Assembly (NCBI GenBank): GCA_007695015.1
Contig: REEN01000063.1
Coordinates: 101,302-158,646 of the forward strand
DNA length: 57,345 bases
Direction: 5' to 3'
Origin: Marinilabiliales bacterium
GTDB lineage: Bacteria > Bacteroidota > Bacteroidia > Bacteroidales > PUMT01
Part shown: piece by piece, positions 35,100-44,701 of the stretch
How the letters are laid out: each line of letters starts with the position of its first letter
How positions within the stretch are numbered: position 1 is the first letter of the stretch
Program-made: the position numbers and the translations under genes
The notes under the pieces: model-generated
Database searches by the model: none
The model's input: the letters and a program-made list of their open reading frames with translations, nothing else
Told to the model about the DNA's origin: nothing

Positions 35100-36479
35100 A
35101 TGTACAGAACAGAACATGATACCATGGGGCCTGTTGAGGTTCCTGCAGATAAGTACTGGGGCGCCCAGACACAGCGCTCAATAAATAATTTCAGGATAGG
35201 CGGCGAAAAGATGCCGGTTGAGGTGATCAGGGCATTTGCCGTTCTGAAGAAGGCAGCGGCCCTTACCAATAATGAACTCGGAGTGCTGCCCGATGATAAG
35301 ACAACCCTTATCTGCAGTGTATGTGATGAGATCTCTGCCGGACTGCTTGATGAGCATTTCCCTCTTGTTGTGTGGCAGACCGGGTCGGGTACCCAGACCA
35401 ACATGAATCTTAACGAGGTGATCGCCAACCGGGCCCATGTCCTTGCCGGCGGAAGTGTGGGAGAGGGGACACCCCCGGTCCATCCCAATGACGATGTCAA
35501 CCGGTCGCAGTCCTCCAACGACACTTTTCCCACTGCAATGCATATTGCCGCCTACAAAATGCTGATGGAGGTCACCATACCCGGACTTGAAAAACTGAGG
35601 GAGACGCTGGCGGCCAAGTCGAAAGAGTTTGCCGGCGTTGTGAAGACCGGCCGCACACACTGGATGGATGCAACTCCGCTTACCCTGGGGCAGGAGTTTT
35701 CGGGCTATGTATCACAGATTGATCATCAGATGAAGGCCCTGCGCAGCACACTGCCCCACCTTGCCGAACTGGCTCTTGGTGGCACCGCTGTGGGGACCGG
35801 ACTGAATGCACCAAAAGGGTATGACGATCTGGTGGCGGCTAAAATTGCTGAGCTCACCGGCTACCCCTTCATCAGTGCACCCAACAAGTTCGAGGCTCTC
35901 TCGGCAAATGATGCGGTGGTTAAGGTTTCGGGCGCGCTTAAGGGAGTTGCTGTAAGCCTCATGAAGATTGCCAATGACCTCAGGGCCCTGGCCTCAGGAC
36001 CCCGGTCCGGCATAGGCGAGATCATCCTGCCTGCAAATGAGCCGGGCTCGTCAATTATGCCAGGCAAGGTAAACCCCACGCAGATAGAGGCCCTTACTAT
36101 GGTCTGCGCCCAGGTAATCGGCAATGACCTGGCCATCACCACCGGGGGAATGCAGGGGCATTTTCAGCTCAACGTGTTCAAGCCGGTAATGATATATAAC
36201 CTCCTGAATTCTGCCCGGCTGCTGGGTGATGCTGCTGTTTCCCTTAACGACAATTGCGTTGCCGGCATTGAGCCTGACAGGGAAAAGATAGCACGTAACC
36301 TGGAAAACTCACTGATGCTTGTTACCGCGCTTAATCCCCATATCGGCTACGAGAATGCTGCCAGGATAGCGAAGAAGGCATATGCTGAGAACAAAACCCT
36401 CAGGCAGGCTGCCCTGGAACTGGAGCTGCTGACAGAAGAGCAGTTCAGCGAATGGGTGGATCCTGAGAAGATGATATGA
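35100..36479 (+). CDS. fumC: Fumarate hydratase, class II
   Basis: Homotetrameric, iron-independent and oxygen-stable fumarase of 459 residues, unrelated in fold to the class I enzyme encoded just upstream. N-terminus [67 protein letters not shown] with the catalytic His; and the superfamily signature [11 protein letters not shown] on the mobile loop. The ATG at 35100 is chosen over the TTG two codons upstream. Its last codons plus flank are repeated downstream (36500-36529). Holding both fumarases suggests use under low-oxygen or low-iron versus aerobic conditions. Confidence 0.96.
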   Translation: MYRTEHDTMGPVEVPADKYWGAQTQRSINNFRIGGEKMPVEVIRAFAVLKKAAALTNNELGVLPDDKTTLICSVCDEISAGLLDEHFPLVVWQTGSGTQTNMNLNEVIANRAHVLAGGSVGEGTPPVHPNDDVNRSQSSNDTFPTAMHIAAYKMLMEVTIPGLEKLRETLAAKSKEFAGVVKTGRTHWMDATPLTLGQEFSGYVSQIDHQMKALRSTLPHLAELALGGTAVGTGLNAPKGYDDLVAAKIAELTGYPFISAPNKFEALSANDAVVKVSGALKGVAVSLMKIANDLRALASGPRSGIGEIILPANEPGSSIMPGKVNPTQIEALTMVCAQVIGNDLAITTGGMQGHFQLNVFKPVMIYNLLNSARLLGDAAVSLNDNCVAGIEPDREKIARNLENSLMLVTALNPHIGYENAARIAKKAYAENKTLRQAALELELLTEEQFSEWVDPEKMI

Positions 36480-36529
36480 CCAGTCCGGCCGGCCATGAAA
36501 AGATGATATGACAGCTCCGGCAGGCCATG
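36468..36529 (+). repeat. Duplicated tail of fumC
   Basis: The 30 bp at 36468-36497, spanning the last fumC codons and stop, recur at 36500-36529 with 26 of 30 bases identical. A second imperfect pair, GATCGACCTG followed by TGTTGTT or TGTGGTT, lies further on near 36567 and 36605. The spacer 36480-36692 otherwise holds GC-rich CCGG-containing sequence and no gene. Confidence 0.65.
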
Positions 36530-36692
36530 TTGTGGTGAACGGCTCCGGCTCCGGAAGCCTTTATGATCGACCTGCTGTTGTTCCCGGCACGGATTTCAGG
36601 CAGGATCGACCTGATGTGGTTAACGGGTCCGGTTAGGTTATCAGGTCGTGCCGGCGGGAACCAATCTGGCGTGAAAGGGCCCGGCTCCGGGA

Positions 36693-37505
36693 TCAGAACT
36701 CTGCGTTCTCCTTCACAAACCGGGTGATCAGTTCGGCTGATCGTTCCGGCTCCTCTACAAAGCCAATATGGCCCGAATTATCAAGTGCCTCAAACTGTCC
36801 GGTCCGCGGAAGCTTAACTTTTTTTGCAGCATCCTCAAACGGGATATAGTTATCATGCCTGCCGGCTATTAAAAGCACAGGCTTACCGGTTGCGGCAAGC
36901 AGCGTTTCCCTCGAAGGCCTTTTCATCATGCCGTTAAGGCAGGCCACAATGCCTTCATCGGGTGTTGAAGTTGCAATGGCGGTGGCCCTCTCAACCTCGT
37001 GTGCCAGCCGTTCAAGATTAACTGAAGCAAATGCACGCGGAATGTTTATTTTGGATATCAGCTCCTTTTTGCCCTGGTTTACAAGCACTATCTCACGGCA
37101 CCTGTTGTTCATCACCTGTTTCGTGTCGGGCAAAGGGTGTGAGTGAAACAGGCACAGCCCTGCAAGCCGGTCAGGATAAAGCTCCAGAAATGCAAGTCCC
37201 CCATAACCCCCCATCGAATGCCCCACGATAAAGCATTTATCAGCTTCGCAGTGGTCCAGCACCGCGGCAACACTTTCTGCAAGCAGCTCCATTTCATGCA
37301 CTTCGCCTGTTACACCCGATTTCCCGTGGCCCGGGAGGTCGGGGCAGATAACCCTGAAATGTTTCTCAAGCCGTTCCCTGAAGCCGTCCCATATTTCAAG
37401 CGATTCGAGGTAACCGTGCAGGAGCACCAAGGCAGGACCTCTGCCGCTATCGGTAAACCTGAGGCTTGTATTGAGGAATGGGATCGTTTGTGTCATGGCA
37501 GTCAT
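36693..37505 (-). CDS. Alpha/beta hydrolase
   Basis: Cytoplasmic hydrolase of 270 residues with the classic fold. Oxyanion motif VLLHGYLESLEIWDGF; DLPGHGKSG; nucleophile elbow FIVGHSMGGYGGLAFLE (Ser); acid in IAGRHDNYIPFEDA; and the catalytic His in LDNSGHIGFVEEPERS. The overall pattern resembles small-molecule esterases and C-C hydrolases (BioH/MhpC-like). The substrate is unknown. The ATG at 37505 is preferred over upstream GTG/ATT-type extensions because MTAMTQTIPFLN leads straight into the first strand. It sits alone on the minus strand between fumC and the sdh operon. Confidence 0.85.
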   Translation of the reverse strand: MTAMTQTIPFLNTSLRFTDSGRGPALVLLHGYLESLEIWDGFRERLEKHFRVICPDLPGHGKSGVTGEVHEMELLAESVAAVLDHCEADKCFIVGHSMGGYGGLAFLELYPDRLAGLCLFHSHPLPDTKQVMNNRCREIVLVNQGKKELISKINIPRAFASVNLERLAHEVERATAIATSTPDEGIVACLNGMMKRPSRETLLAATGKPVLLIAGRHDNYIPFEDAAKKVKLPRTGQFEALDNSGHIGFVEEPERSAELITRFVKENAEF

Positions 37506-37602
37506 ATTTTTGTTCTTGCCAATCCTGGCACCCCGCAAATTTATCAAAAGTTGAAAATATAAATGGAATAAATATAAATTAACTGTAGATGACCTTTTTA
37601 TG

Positions 37603-37633
37603 TTGAAAATATGTTATGAAGGGAATATATTTG
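37603..37633 (+). promoter_or_regulatory. Promoter of the sdhCAB operon
   Basis: TTG (37603-37605), 20 bp, then TATATTTG (37626-37633), an exact -7 match, with ~50 nt of leader before the sdhC ATG. Confidence 0.6.
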
Positions 37634-37688
37634 TTTAACCGGTATTTTTCCGGCAGATGTTTCCGATAACAGTTCTAATTTTAAGCCT

Positions 37689-38363
37689 ATGAGTAGTTTT
37701 TTGAATGCATCGATTGGCAGGAAATTCCTTGTAAGCATTTCCGGCCTGTTCCTGATAACCTTTCTTGCCGTGCACCTTACCGTCAACCTCTTTTTACTGG
37801 TGGGCCAGGAAGCATATAATATGGCTGCACACTTTATGGCAACCAATCCTGCCATCAAGATTATGGAGCCGGCGCTGGCGCTTGGATTTCTTTTGCATAT
37901 TGTGGTTTCTGCCTACCTTACCCTGACCAATCAGGGCACCAGGCCACAGAGATATTCCATGGTTGATCAGCGCAAGACAAGCAGCTGGCCTTCGCGCAAC
38001 ATGTTTATCCTGGGGCTGCTTATCCTGATATTCCTGGCTCTGCACCTTTCCAATTTCTGGTATAAAATGAAATTCGGAGGAGTGACCTATATAGAATATG
38101 ACGGTGTACAGGTCCAGGATGCCTATACCCTGGTAACCGGAAAGTTTATTATCTGGTGGTATGCCTTGATCTATGTTGCAGGCGCGGTAATCCTGGGGCT
38201 CCATCTGTTGCACGGTTTTCAGTCGGCTTTCCAGACCCTGGGTCTGAGCAACCAGTTATGGCACAAAAGGCTTACTGTAATAGGCACTGTCTATGCATTG
38301 ATAATAGCTGCCGGATTTGCCATTATTCCGGTCTGGTTCCTTTCCGGGACCTTTCTAAACTGA
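37689..38363 (+). CDS. sdhC: Succinate dehydrogenase/fumarate reductase cytochrome b subunit
   Basis: Inner-membrane anchor of 224 residues with about five transmembrane helices, the Bacteroidota-type single cytochrome b that binds two haems and exchanges electrons with menaquinone. Histidines placed to ligate haem lie in the helices FLAVHLTVNLF, GFLLHIVVSAYL, LALHLSNFWYK and LGLHLLHGFQSAF. The N-terminus SSFLNASIGRKFLVSISGLFL is typical of this family. It is the first gene of sdhCAB with a good promoter upstream. The direction of the complex (succinate oxidation or fumarate reduction) cannot be read from sequence. Confidence 0.93.
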   Translation: MSSFLNASIGRKFLVSISGLFLITFLAVHLTVNLFLLVGQEAYNMAAHFMATNPAIKIMEPALALGFLLHIVVSAYLTLTNQGTRPQRYSMVDQRKTSSWPSRNMFILGLLILIFLALHLSNFWYKMKFGGVTYIEYDGVQVQDAYTLVTGKFIIWWYALIYVAGAVILGLHLLHGFQSAFQTLGLSNQLWHKRLTVIGTVYALIIAAGFAIIPVWFLSGTFLN

Positions 38364-38414
38364 TCTGCCGTGTATTAATTAATAAACGTTATTAACCAAT
38401 CACTCCAATAAGAT

Positions 38415-40334
38415 ATGAGCAAATTAGATGCAAAGATCCCCGGAGGCCCGCTGGCTGATAAATGGAGCAATCACAAAAACAGTGTAAAGCTCGTTAACCC
38501 TGCCAATAAGGCAAAGCTTGACATAATTATGGTCGGCACCGGGCTTGCAGGAGCATCTGCCGCTGCAACCCTGGCTGAACTGGGGTATAACGTCAAGGCG
38601 TTCTGTTTCCAGGACTCTCCGCGCAGGGCCCACTCCGTCGCTGCGCAGGGGGGCATTAACGCTGCCAAGAACTACAAGAATGACGGCGACAGCGTTTTCC
38701 GCCTTTTCAACGATGTTATCAAGGGAGGCGACTACCGGTCACGGGAGGCCAATGTATTCCGTGCCGCCGAGGTCAGCAACCAGACGATAGACCAGATGGT
38801 TGCCGCGGGAGTGCCTTTTGCACGCGAATACAGCGGCTATCTCGACAACAGGTCATTCGGGGGAGTTCAGGTTTCGCGGACCTTCTATGCGAGGGGGCAG
38901 ACCGGACAGCAGTGTCTCATTGGCGCTTACAGCGGAATGATAAGGCAGATGGCAAAAGGCAAGGTGACTGTGTACAGCAGGAGGGATATGCTCGATCTTG
39001 TGGTGGTTGATGGCAGGGCAAGGGGAATAATAACCCGCAACCTGGTTACCGGTGAGATTGAGAGGCACTCGGCGCATGCCGTCGTGCTTGCATCGGGGGG
39101 CTATGGTACCATTTACTACCTGTCGACCCTGGCCGTCGGCTCAAATGCCTCGGCAGCATGGTCAGCTCACAAAAAGGGCGCTTTTTTTTCCAACCCGAGC
39201 TTTGTGCAGATTCATCCGACAAGCCTTCCCCAGCTTAACGATTACCAGGCCAAGCTCACGCTGATGTCGGAATCGCTGAGGAACGACGGGCGAATATGGG
39301 TGCCGAAAGAGAAAGGTGACAAGAGGCATCCCAACCAGATACCTGAAGAGGAGAGGGACTACTACCTTGAAAGGCGTTACCCGGCATTCGGCAACCTGGT
39401 GCCAAGGGATGTTGCATCAAGGGCCGCCAAGGAGAGATGCGATGCTGGTTACGGGGTTGGCGATACGGGGCTTTCAGTTTACCTTGATTTCAGCCGGGCT
39501 ATTGAAAAACATGGCAAGGAGGCTATAGAGGCCAAATATGGCAACCTCTTCGAAATGTATGAAAAGATAACGGGAACAAACCCCTACAATGAACCTATGA
39601 GGATATACCCGGCAGGCCACTATACCATGGGGGGACTCTGGGTAGATTACAACCTGATGACTACCATACCGGGACTTTTTGCAATAGGGGAGTCAAATTT
39701 CTCCGATCACGGGGCCAACAGGCTGGGAGCAGGATCGCTTATGCAGTGTTCGGGTGACGGTTATTTCATATTACCTGTTACAATAGGTGATTATCTTGCC
39801 GATGAGATAAGGACTCCACGCATACCCACCGACCTGCCTGAGTTTGAGTCAGCCGAAAAAGATGTGGTTGACAGGTTGCACAGCCTTTTGGCTGTTAACG
39901 GGAAACAGACAGTTACCTCGTTCCATAAGAGGCTGGGGAGGATAATGTGGGATCAGTGCGGCATGGTACGTAGCGAGGAGAGCCTGAAAAAGGCTCTTGG
40001 CATGATTGAGGAGCTGAAGGAAGAGTTCTGGAGAGATGTGAAGATACCCGGAACAGCCGGGGACCTGAACCATGAGCTTGAGAAGGCGGTTAAGGTGGCT
40101 GATTTCTTTGAGCTGGGACGGCTGATGTGCCAGGACGCACTCGACAGGAAGGAATCGTGCGGCGCCCATTTCCGCGAAGAGAGTCAGACACCCGAGGGGG
40201 AAGCACAAAGGATAGACAGCGAATATTCATATGTGGCTACATGGGAGTATAATGGAGAGGGTAAGGACCATAAGCTTCATAAGGAGGAGCTGAAATTTGA
40301 GAATGCCAGGATCCAACAGAGAAGTTACAAATAA
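38415..40334 (+). CDS. sdhA: Succinate dehydrogenase/fumarate reductase flavoprotein subunit
   Basis: Catalytic subunit of 639 residues with covalently bound FAD that oxidises succinate or reduces fumarate on the cytoplasmic face. The Rossmann FAD-binding motif is [20 protein letters not shown]. The FAD-attachment histidine is in [15 protein letters not shown]. The substrate-site segments are [21 protein letters not shown] and [11 protein letters not shown], with the FAD-contacting [20 protein letters not shown]. The C-terminal helical domain is complete. It lies 51 bp after sdhC and 94 bp before sdhB. Substrate residues look intact. Confidence 0.96.
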   Translation: MSKLDAKIPGGPLADKWSNHKNSVKLVNPANKAKLDIIMVGTGLAGASAAATLAELGYNVKAFCFQDSPRRAHSVAAQGGINAAKNYKNDGDSVFRLFNDVIKGGDYRSREANVFRAAEVSNQTIDQMVAAGVPFAREYSGYLDNRSFGGVQVSRTFYARGQTGQQCLIGAYSGMIRQMAKGKVTVYSRRDMLDLVVVDGRARGIITRNLVTGEIERHSAHAVVLASGGYGTIYYLSTLAVGSNASAAWSAHKKGAFFSNPSFVQIHPTSLPQLNDYQAKLTLMSESLRNDGRIWVPKEKGDKRHPNQIPEEERDYYLERRYPAFGNLVPRDVASRAAKERCDAGYGVGDTGLSVYLDFSRAIEKHGKEAIEAKYGNLFEMYEKITGTNPYNEPMRIYPAGHYTMGGLWVDYNLMTTIPGLFAIGESNFSDHGANRLGAGSLMQCSGDGYFILPVTIGDYLADEIRTPRIPTDLPEFESAEKDVVDRLHSLLAVNGKQTVTSFHKRLGRIMWDQCGMVRSEESLKKALGMIEELKEEFWRDVKIPGTAGDLNHELEKAVKVADFFELGRLMCQDALDRKESCGAHFREESQTPEGEAQRIDSEYSYVATWEYNGEGKDHKLHKEELKFENARIQQRSYK

Positions 40335-40428
40335 CAGTGCTGCAATCACAAGGTGAACGCTTGCAGCTGCAGTGCACAGGCAGACATGGTAACGGCATGC
40401 ATGAAACAGATAATAAAACATTACCAAT

Positions 40429-41172
40429 ATGGATATTAAACTCAAAATCTGGAGGCAGGAGGGCCCCAAAAGCGCGGGCAGTTTCGTCGACTATAACCTG
40501 ACAGGTGTTTCGAAGGATATGTCCTTCCTCGAAATGCTGGATTTTCTCAATAAGAGACTTATTGAGAACGGAGATGACCCTGTTGTCTTTGAGCATGACT
40601 GCCGTGAAGGCATTTGCGGTTCATGCGCCCTATATATTAACGGCCGGCCCCATGGACCAGACGACCTGGTTACCACCTGTGAGCTCAGGATGACAAAATT
40701 CAATGATGGTGATACAATTGTGATCGAGCCATGGAGAGCAAAACCTTTTCCAGTTATAAAGGATTTGATAGCAGACAGGCATGCATTTGACAAGATAATG
40801 GAGGCGGGAGGGTTCATCTCGGTCAATACCGGCTCAGCTCCTGAGGCCAATTCCATTCCCGTGCCAAGGGAAAAAGCTGAAGAAGCTTTCGACGCGGCTG
40901 CCTGTATCGGATGCGGTGCGTGCGTGGCAGCCTGCAAAAACTCCTCGGCCATGCTCTTCGTGGCGGCAAAGGTCTCACACCTTGCACTGCTTCCCCAGGG
41001 CAGGGCTGAATCAGGAAAGAGGGCGCGGGCGATGCTGGCCAAAATGGATGAGCTCGGCTTTGGCAGCTGTACCAATACCGGAGCATGTGAAGCAGAATGC
41101 CCCAAGGGGATATCGCTTGCTCATATAGCAAGGCTCAACCGGGAGTTCCTGAAAGAAGGATTCAGGAGCTGA
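40429..41172 (+). CDS. sdhB: Succinate dehydrogenase/fumarate reductase iron-sulfur subunit
   Basis: Electron-transfer subunit of 247 residues carrying three clusters. The [2Fe-2S] cysteines are in [18 protein letters not shown] with a fourth in VTTCELR. The C-terminal clusters are bound by [18 protein letters not shown] and by [15 protein letters not shown], the latter supplying [3Fe-4S] and [4Fe-4S] ligands. It links the FAD in SdhA to the haems in SdhC. It is the last gene of the operon; the next gene, pepP, converges from the other strand. Confidence 0.96.
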   Translation: MDIKLKIWRQEGPKSAGSFVDYNLTGVSKDMSFLEMLDFLNKRLIENGDDPVVFEHDCREGICGSCALYINGRPHGPDDLVTTCELRMTKFNDGDTIVIEPWRAKPFPVIKDLIADRHAFDKIMEAGGFISVNTGSAPEANSIPVPREKAEEAFDAAACIGCGACVAACKNSSAMLFVAAKVSHLALLPQGRAESGKRARAMLAKMDELGFGSCTNTGACEAECPKGISLAHIARLNREFLKEGFRS

Positions 41173-41234
41173 CGGCCGGGACCAAATAATTGTAGTATAA
41201 TTTGCCTCCTTCAGCAAGCACCAGTTGATGAGCT

Positions 41235-42635
41235 TCAGGAACCGACAGGCTGCTGCATGGTATGTTCTATCTCTGCCACTGTTTTGGGTATCGGTATTCC
41301 CAGTACCCTGCATCCCTCAGCAGTAACCAGTATATCATCTTCAATGCGTATTCCCCCGAAATTCTTCCATTGTTCAACCTTGCCGTAATCGATGAAATTT
41401 TTGAATTTGCCCTCACTTCTCCATTTGTCAATCAGGGCGGGGATGAAATAGATGCCCGGTTCGGAGGTAAGCACAAAGCCCTTTTGCAGCCTTCTTCCCA
41501 GTCTCAGAAATGCCAGTCCGAATTGCCCGGACCTCTTTACCTCATCATCGTATCCCACGTTGTCCTCTCCCAGGTCTTCCATATCATGGGCATCAAGACC
41601 CAGCATATGTCCCAGTCCGTGAGGAAAGAACAATGCATGTGCGCCCTGATGAACCGCCTCTTCGGGATCTCCCTTCATCAGGCCCAGATCAATGAGTCCC
41701 CTTGCAATTATTCCGGCAGACTTAAGGTGGATGTCACGGTAGGGCACGCCTGGTTTTATCGAATCGACAGAGGATTGCAATGCGGCCAGCACTATCTGAT
41801 ACACATCCTTCTGCTGCGGCAGGAATTTTCCGCCGACAGGCACCGAACGTGTAATATCGCTTGAGTAACGCATTGATGTCTCACTGCCTGCGTCGGTAAC
41901 CATTATCTGCCCTTTTTTCAGGATATTGCCGTGGTAATGGTTATGCAGGGTCTGACCCTGTACGCTCAGTATTACAGGGAAGGAGACAGGGTTGCCATGA
42001 GACAGTGAGATGCCCTCAACCCGGCCGGCTATCTCTCTTTCATACACCCCGGGCATTGCCATTTTCATGGCGGCGGTATGCATTTCACAGGCTATGTCAA
42101 CCGCCTTTTCTATCTCGGCAATCTCTTCATCAGATTTGATTGATCGCTGACTGACAACTGCCTTTATAAGTGCCCTTGAAGCCCTTTGCTGTACCTCTGA
42201 GTGATGGATGCCCAGCCAGCTTTCCAGGCGCAGTATCCTCTCCTCACGGTAAGGCGGCAGGTAGTGGATTTCTCTATTCGAGTCAACGGCCTGTTTCAGT
42301 ATTTTCCCCAGCTCTTTGTACGGCATGGCCTTATCTGTTCCCGACTTTTCGCCCAGTGAACGGATTGAGGGGCGGGGACCCATCCAGATAATATCGTCAA
42401 TCCCTGCATCGTCGCCAAACAGCATGTGGACATTCTCATCGAGGTCAATAAGTCCGGCCAATCCCTGCTGGTCAATACCAAAAAAATAGAGAAACGAGCT
42501 GTCCTGCCTGAAGTGATAGGTGTTGGCCCTGTAGTTCATTGAGGCATCTTCATTGCCCGGCAGAAGCACAAGTCCCTTTCCGGTATCTTTTGCAAGCCTG
42601 TTCCTTCTCTGCCTGTATACGTCTGGTTTGAACAT
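41235..42635 (-). CDS. pepP: Xaa-Pro aminopeptidase (aminopeptidase P family)
   Basis: Dinuclear-metal (Mn) peptidase of 466 residues in the M24B family that removes an N-terminal residue preceding proline. The N-terminal creatinase-like domain (~1-170) includes YHFRQDSSFLYFFGIDQQG. The pita-bread catalytic domain has both metal aspartates in MVTDAGSETSMRYSSDITR, the His in FPHGLGHMLGLDAHD, and the two Glu ligands in LTSEPGIYFIP and GGIRIEDDILVT. All five metal ligands are present. It is monocistronic and divergent from the conserved unknown gene at 42830. Bacteroidota often encode several S9/M24 proline peptidases; a DPP-IV-like one is at 45915. Confidence 0.93.
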   Translation of the reverse strand: MFKPDVYRQRRNRLAKDTGKGLVLLPGNEDASMNYRANTYHFRQDSSFLYFFGIDQQGLAGLIDLDENVHMLFGDDAGIDDIIWMGPRPSIRSLGEKSGTDKAMPYKELGKILKQAVDSNREIHYLPPYREERILRLESWLGIHHSEVQQRASRALIKAVVSQRSIKSDEEIAEIEKAVDIACEMHTAAMKMAMPGVYEREIAGRVEGISLSHGNPVSFPVILSVQGQTLHNHYHGNILKKGQIMVTDAGSETSMRYSSDITRSVPVGGKFLPQQKDVYQIVLAALQSSVDSIKPGVPYRDIHLKSAGIIARGLIDLGLMKGDPEEAVHQGAHALFFPHGLGHMLGLDAHDMEDLGEDNVGYDDEVKRSGQFGLAFLRLGRRLQKGFVLTSEPGIYFIPALIDKWRSEGKFKNFIDYGKVEQWKNFGGIRIEDDILVTAEGCRVLGIPIPKTVAEIEHTMQQPVGS

Positions 42636-42719
42636 TATTACATTGGTTTTTTGGGACAGGTGGATCGCTTCTCCTGTTACCCGGTTAAAGGCATTTGCCA
42701 GCTGCTAAAATAACATCAA

Positions 42720-42741
42720 AATAATTTTCGTCAAAATTATT
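42720..42741. repeat. Perfect 9-bp inverted repeat in the pepP/42830 divergent spacer
   Basis: AATAATTTT (42720-42728) and AAAATTATT (42733-42741) around CGTC. It lies 85 bp upstream of pepP and 89 bp upstream of the rightward gene, a position suiting a shared operator. A loose rightward -7 (TATATTCG, from about 42773) is nearby. Confidence 0.4.
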
Positions 42742-42829
42742 GCGAATAGCTGTTGTTGTTTAATATAATATTATATATTCGCAGAAACGACTCCTTTATC
42801 AACAGGTTATTAACGAAGCTCTGTTAATT

Positions 42830-43561
42830 ATGCCCTACCGGCGTCTTCCAAATACGGACAAAGCACGTCTTAAGGCGATGAACATTGCCCTTTCCAAGGG
42901 AAAGGAGCTTCCACCATTCAAGCTGGCCTTTAGTCAGAAAACATTCCAGAACCTGCAGTCTTTCCTGAGCACATATGAAAATGCTATCCTGTTCTACAGG
43001 CAGTCCTATACCATGCAGACAAAAAAGAACAAGGAGTATTCGGTAAGTCTCAAAAAGGCAAAAATGTACATCTCCCATTTCATCCAGGTCATGAACATGG
43101 CAATTTTACGCGGCGATCTGCAGCCGGCAATAAGAAAATATTTCGGTATTGATGCAGATGAAACAAAAACGCCATCGCTCAGTACTGAGGGGGACGTGAT
43201 AGAGTGGGGTTCCAGACTGATTGACGGTGAGGCGAAGCGCGTCATTGAGGGGAACACCCCGGTAACAAATCCGACCATCGCACTTGTTCGTGTAAGGTAT
43301 GAGACTTTCATGGACAGGCACCACCACCAGAAAACCCTTCAGAAGAACACGGCCAGGGCGCTCGAAAATCTCACCGAACTGCGTAATGAGGCTGACAGGA
43401 TCATACTCCGTATCTGGAACGAGGTGGAGGACTCATTCAAGGACCTGCCCGGCGACCTGATGAGGGAAAAGGCAAAGGAGTACGGACTGGTATACGTTTA
43501 CCGGAAGAATGAGATTGGCAGCATTAACTTCTTCGGCAACAGCAAAACCGGGGCTGGTTGA
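42830..43561 (+). CDS. Conserved helical protein of unknown function
   Basis: Soluble protein of 243 residues with no signal peptide or membrane segment; I recognise it only as a type of uncharacterised protein found in Bacteroidota. It is rich in Lys/Arg/Asn and mostly helical, for example LPNTDKARLKAMNIALSKGK, KKAKMYISHFIQVMNMAILR and TARALENLTELRNEADRII. A central loop region (~95-140) contains a run of acidic and Thr/Pro residues and VRYETFMDRHHHQKT. The basic N-terminal half could bind nucleic acid, which is a guess. The C-terminus YRKNEIGSINFFGNSK is beta-prone. It is a single gene between pepP (divergent) and the CPBP protease (convergent). Confidence 0.7.
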   Translation: MPYRRLPNTDKARLKAMNIALSKGKELPPFKLAFSQKTFQNLQSFLSTYENAILFYRQSYTMQTKKNKEYSVSLKKAKMYISHFIQVMNMAILRGDLQPAIRKYFGIDADETKTPSLSTEGDVIEWGSRLIDGEAKRVIEGNTPVTNPTIALVRVRYETFMDRHHHQKTLQKNTARALENLTELRNEADRIILRIWNEVEDSFKDLPGDLMREKAKEYGLVYVYRKNEIGSINFFGNSKTGAG

Positions 43562-43672
43562 CAACAGGAGGCTGAATCTTCCTGCTGACAGCGTCCGCTT
43601 GCCGGGTGCAGGCACCGGCCGGGCCGGTAACGGGTCCCGGGGGACTGCCTGCCTGACGGTGTGTAACCGGAC

Positions 43673-44614
43673 TTAGCCTCTTCTGTACAATGTTGGTGAC
43701 TGCCGTTTTTCTTTACTGTAGAATATCCCGATAAAGACTGTGAATACCAGCACACTTGCAAGGGCATATATCCAGTCGCCCTCGCCGGCTCCTATGGTCT
43801 CTATCTCTTCACTCAGCTGGTTTTTGTAAATGAAGTAATAGACGAATACTGCCGCCGCGTTGTTAACGAAGTGAGCCAGTACTGGCACCCACATTGTCCC
43901 GCTCCACACCAGCAGGTAGCCGAACAACGCCCCCAGGACGGTGCGCGGCAGGAAGCCGTAAAACTGAAGGTGCATGGCGCTGAAGATTATGGCGGCGATC
44001 CATATTCCCAGGTGGTGGCTCCTGGTCCATTCCGAAAACAGACGCTGAATGACACCCCTGAACAGCAGCTCCTCACCAACGGCAGGGATTACAGCTATCA
44101 TCACGAGGTTCACGAACAGGCCGGTTACCGTGTCAACCCTCAGGAAACTCTTTATCAGGTTTTCAGCAGTCTCTTCGGTAGTTTTCATCCACTCTTCGAG
44201 CCCTGACAGCGCTTCCGGCAGGGAAAGCTGGGCGTTGAACCAGGCAAGCAGGTTGATCAGGGGTATGGCCGAGAGCATCACCAGGACTGTAAGAATTGCA
44301 GCCCTGCGGCTTATTCCCCTGTCCATGTTGAGGTAACCCAGGATACTGCCTCCGAAGAACCATGCCAGTATGAACGGGGGTATAACGAAAAGTCCGATTG
44401 ACTGCACTACCTGGAAGTACCTGAGCAGGTCAAGGTACCTGGGATGCGCTATATTGGAAAGACTCTCAAACAGCTCGATAAAACCCAGTCCGAACAAAGG
44501 TATTGCCAGCAGGAGTCCACCAAGCAGGGTTGCCAGAAAAACAGAGATGACAATAAATGCCGAAAAGACCAGCTTGACGAATGGTCCTGTATTTTGAAGA
44601 GGTCCGTTGCGCAT
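43673..44614 (-). CDS. CPBP-family intramembrane metalloprotease (Rce1/Abi type)
   Basis: Inner-membrane protein of 313 residues with about eight hydrophobic segments. The three catalytic motifs of the CPBP family are intact: AVGEELLFRGVIQRLF (EExxxR), IIFSAMHLQF (FxxxH) and VLAHFVNNAAAVF (HxxxN). Family members cleave CAAX-like peptides, process or protect against bacteriocins, or act as membrane regulators; no peptide gene that could be its substrate is adjacent. The MRN start at 44614 leads directly into the first helix. It is divergent from dusB with an 87-bp gap. Confidence 0.88.
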   Translation of the reverse strand: MRNGPLQNTGPFVKLVFSAFIVISVFLATLLGGLLLAIPLFGLGFIELFESLSNIAHPRYLDLLRYFQVVQSIGLFVIPPFILAWFFGGSILGYLNMDRGISRRAAILTVLVMLSAIPLINLLAWFNAQLSLPEALSGLEEWMKTTEETAENLIKSFLRVDTVTGLFVNLVMIAVIPAVGEELLFRGVIQRLFSEWTRSHHLGIWIAAIIFSAMHLQFYGFLPRTVLGALFGYLLVWSGTMWVPVLAHFVNNAAAVFVYYFIYKNQLSEEIETIGAGEGDWIYALASVLVFTVFIGIFYSKEKRQSPTLYRRG

Positions 44615-44669
44615 ACCGGCAAAAATATGAAATTATGGCCAATCGTTCACACAGAACAAAAAAACCTCT

Positions 44670-44677
44670 TAATTTTG
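44670..44677 (+). promoter_or_regulatory. -7 box of dusB
   Basis: TAATTTTG, an exact TAnnTTTG match, 24 bp before GTG 44702. If used, the longer dusB start codons would not be transcribed. Confidence 0.4.
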
Positions 44678-44701
44678 CTGGTCAAAAAATTCAGCATCCC
44701 G

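Noticed and set aside
44444-44701. Longer DusB reading frame
   Set aside because: It overlaps the CPBP protease gene and adds residues not seen in DusB; a -7 box lies downstream of the earlier start codons.
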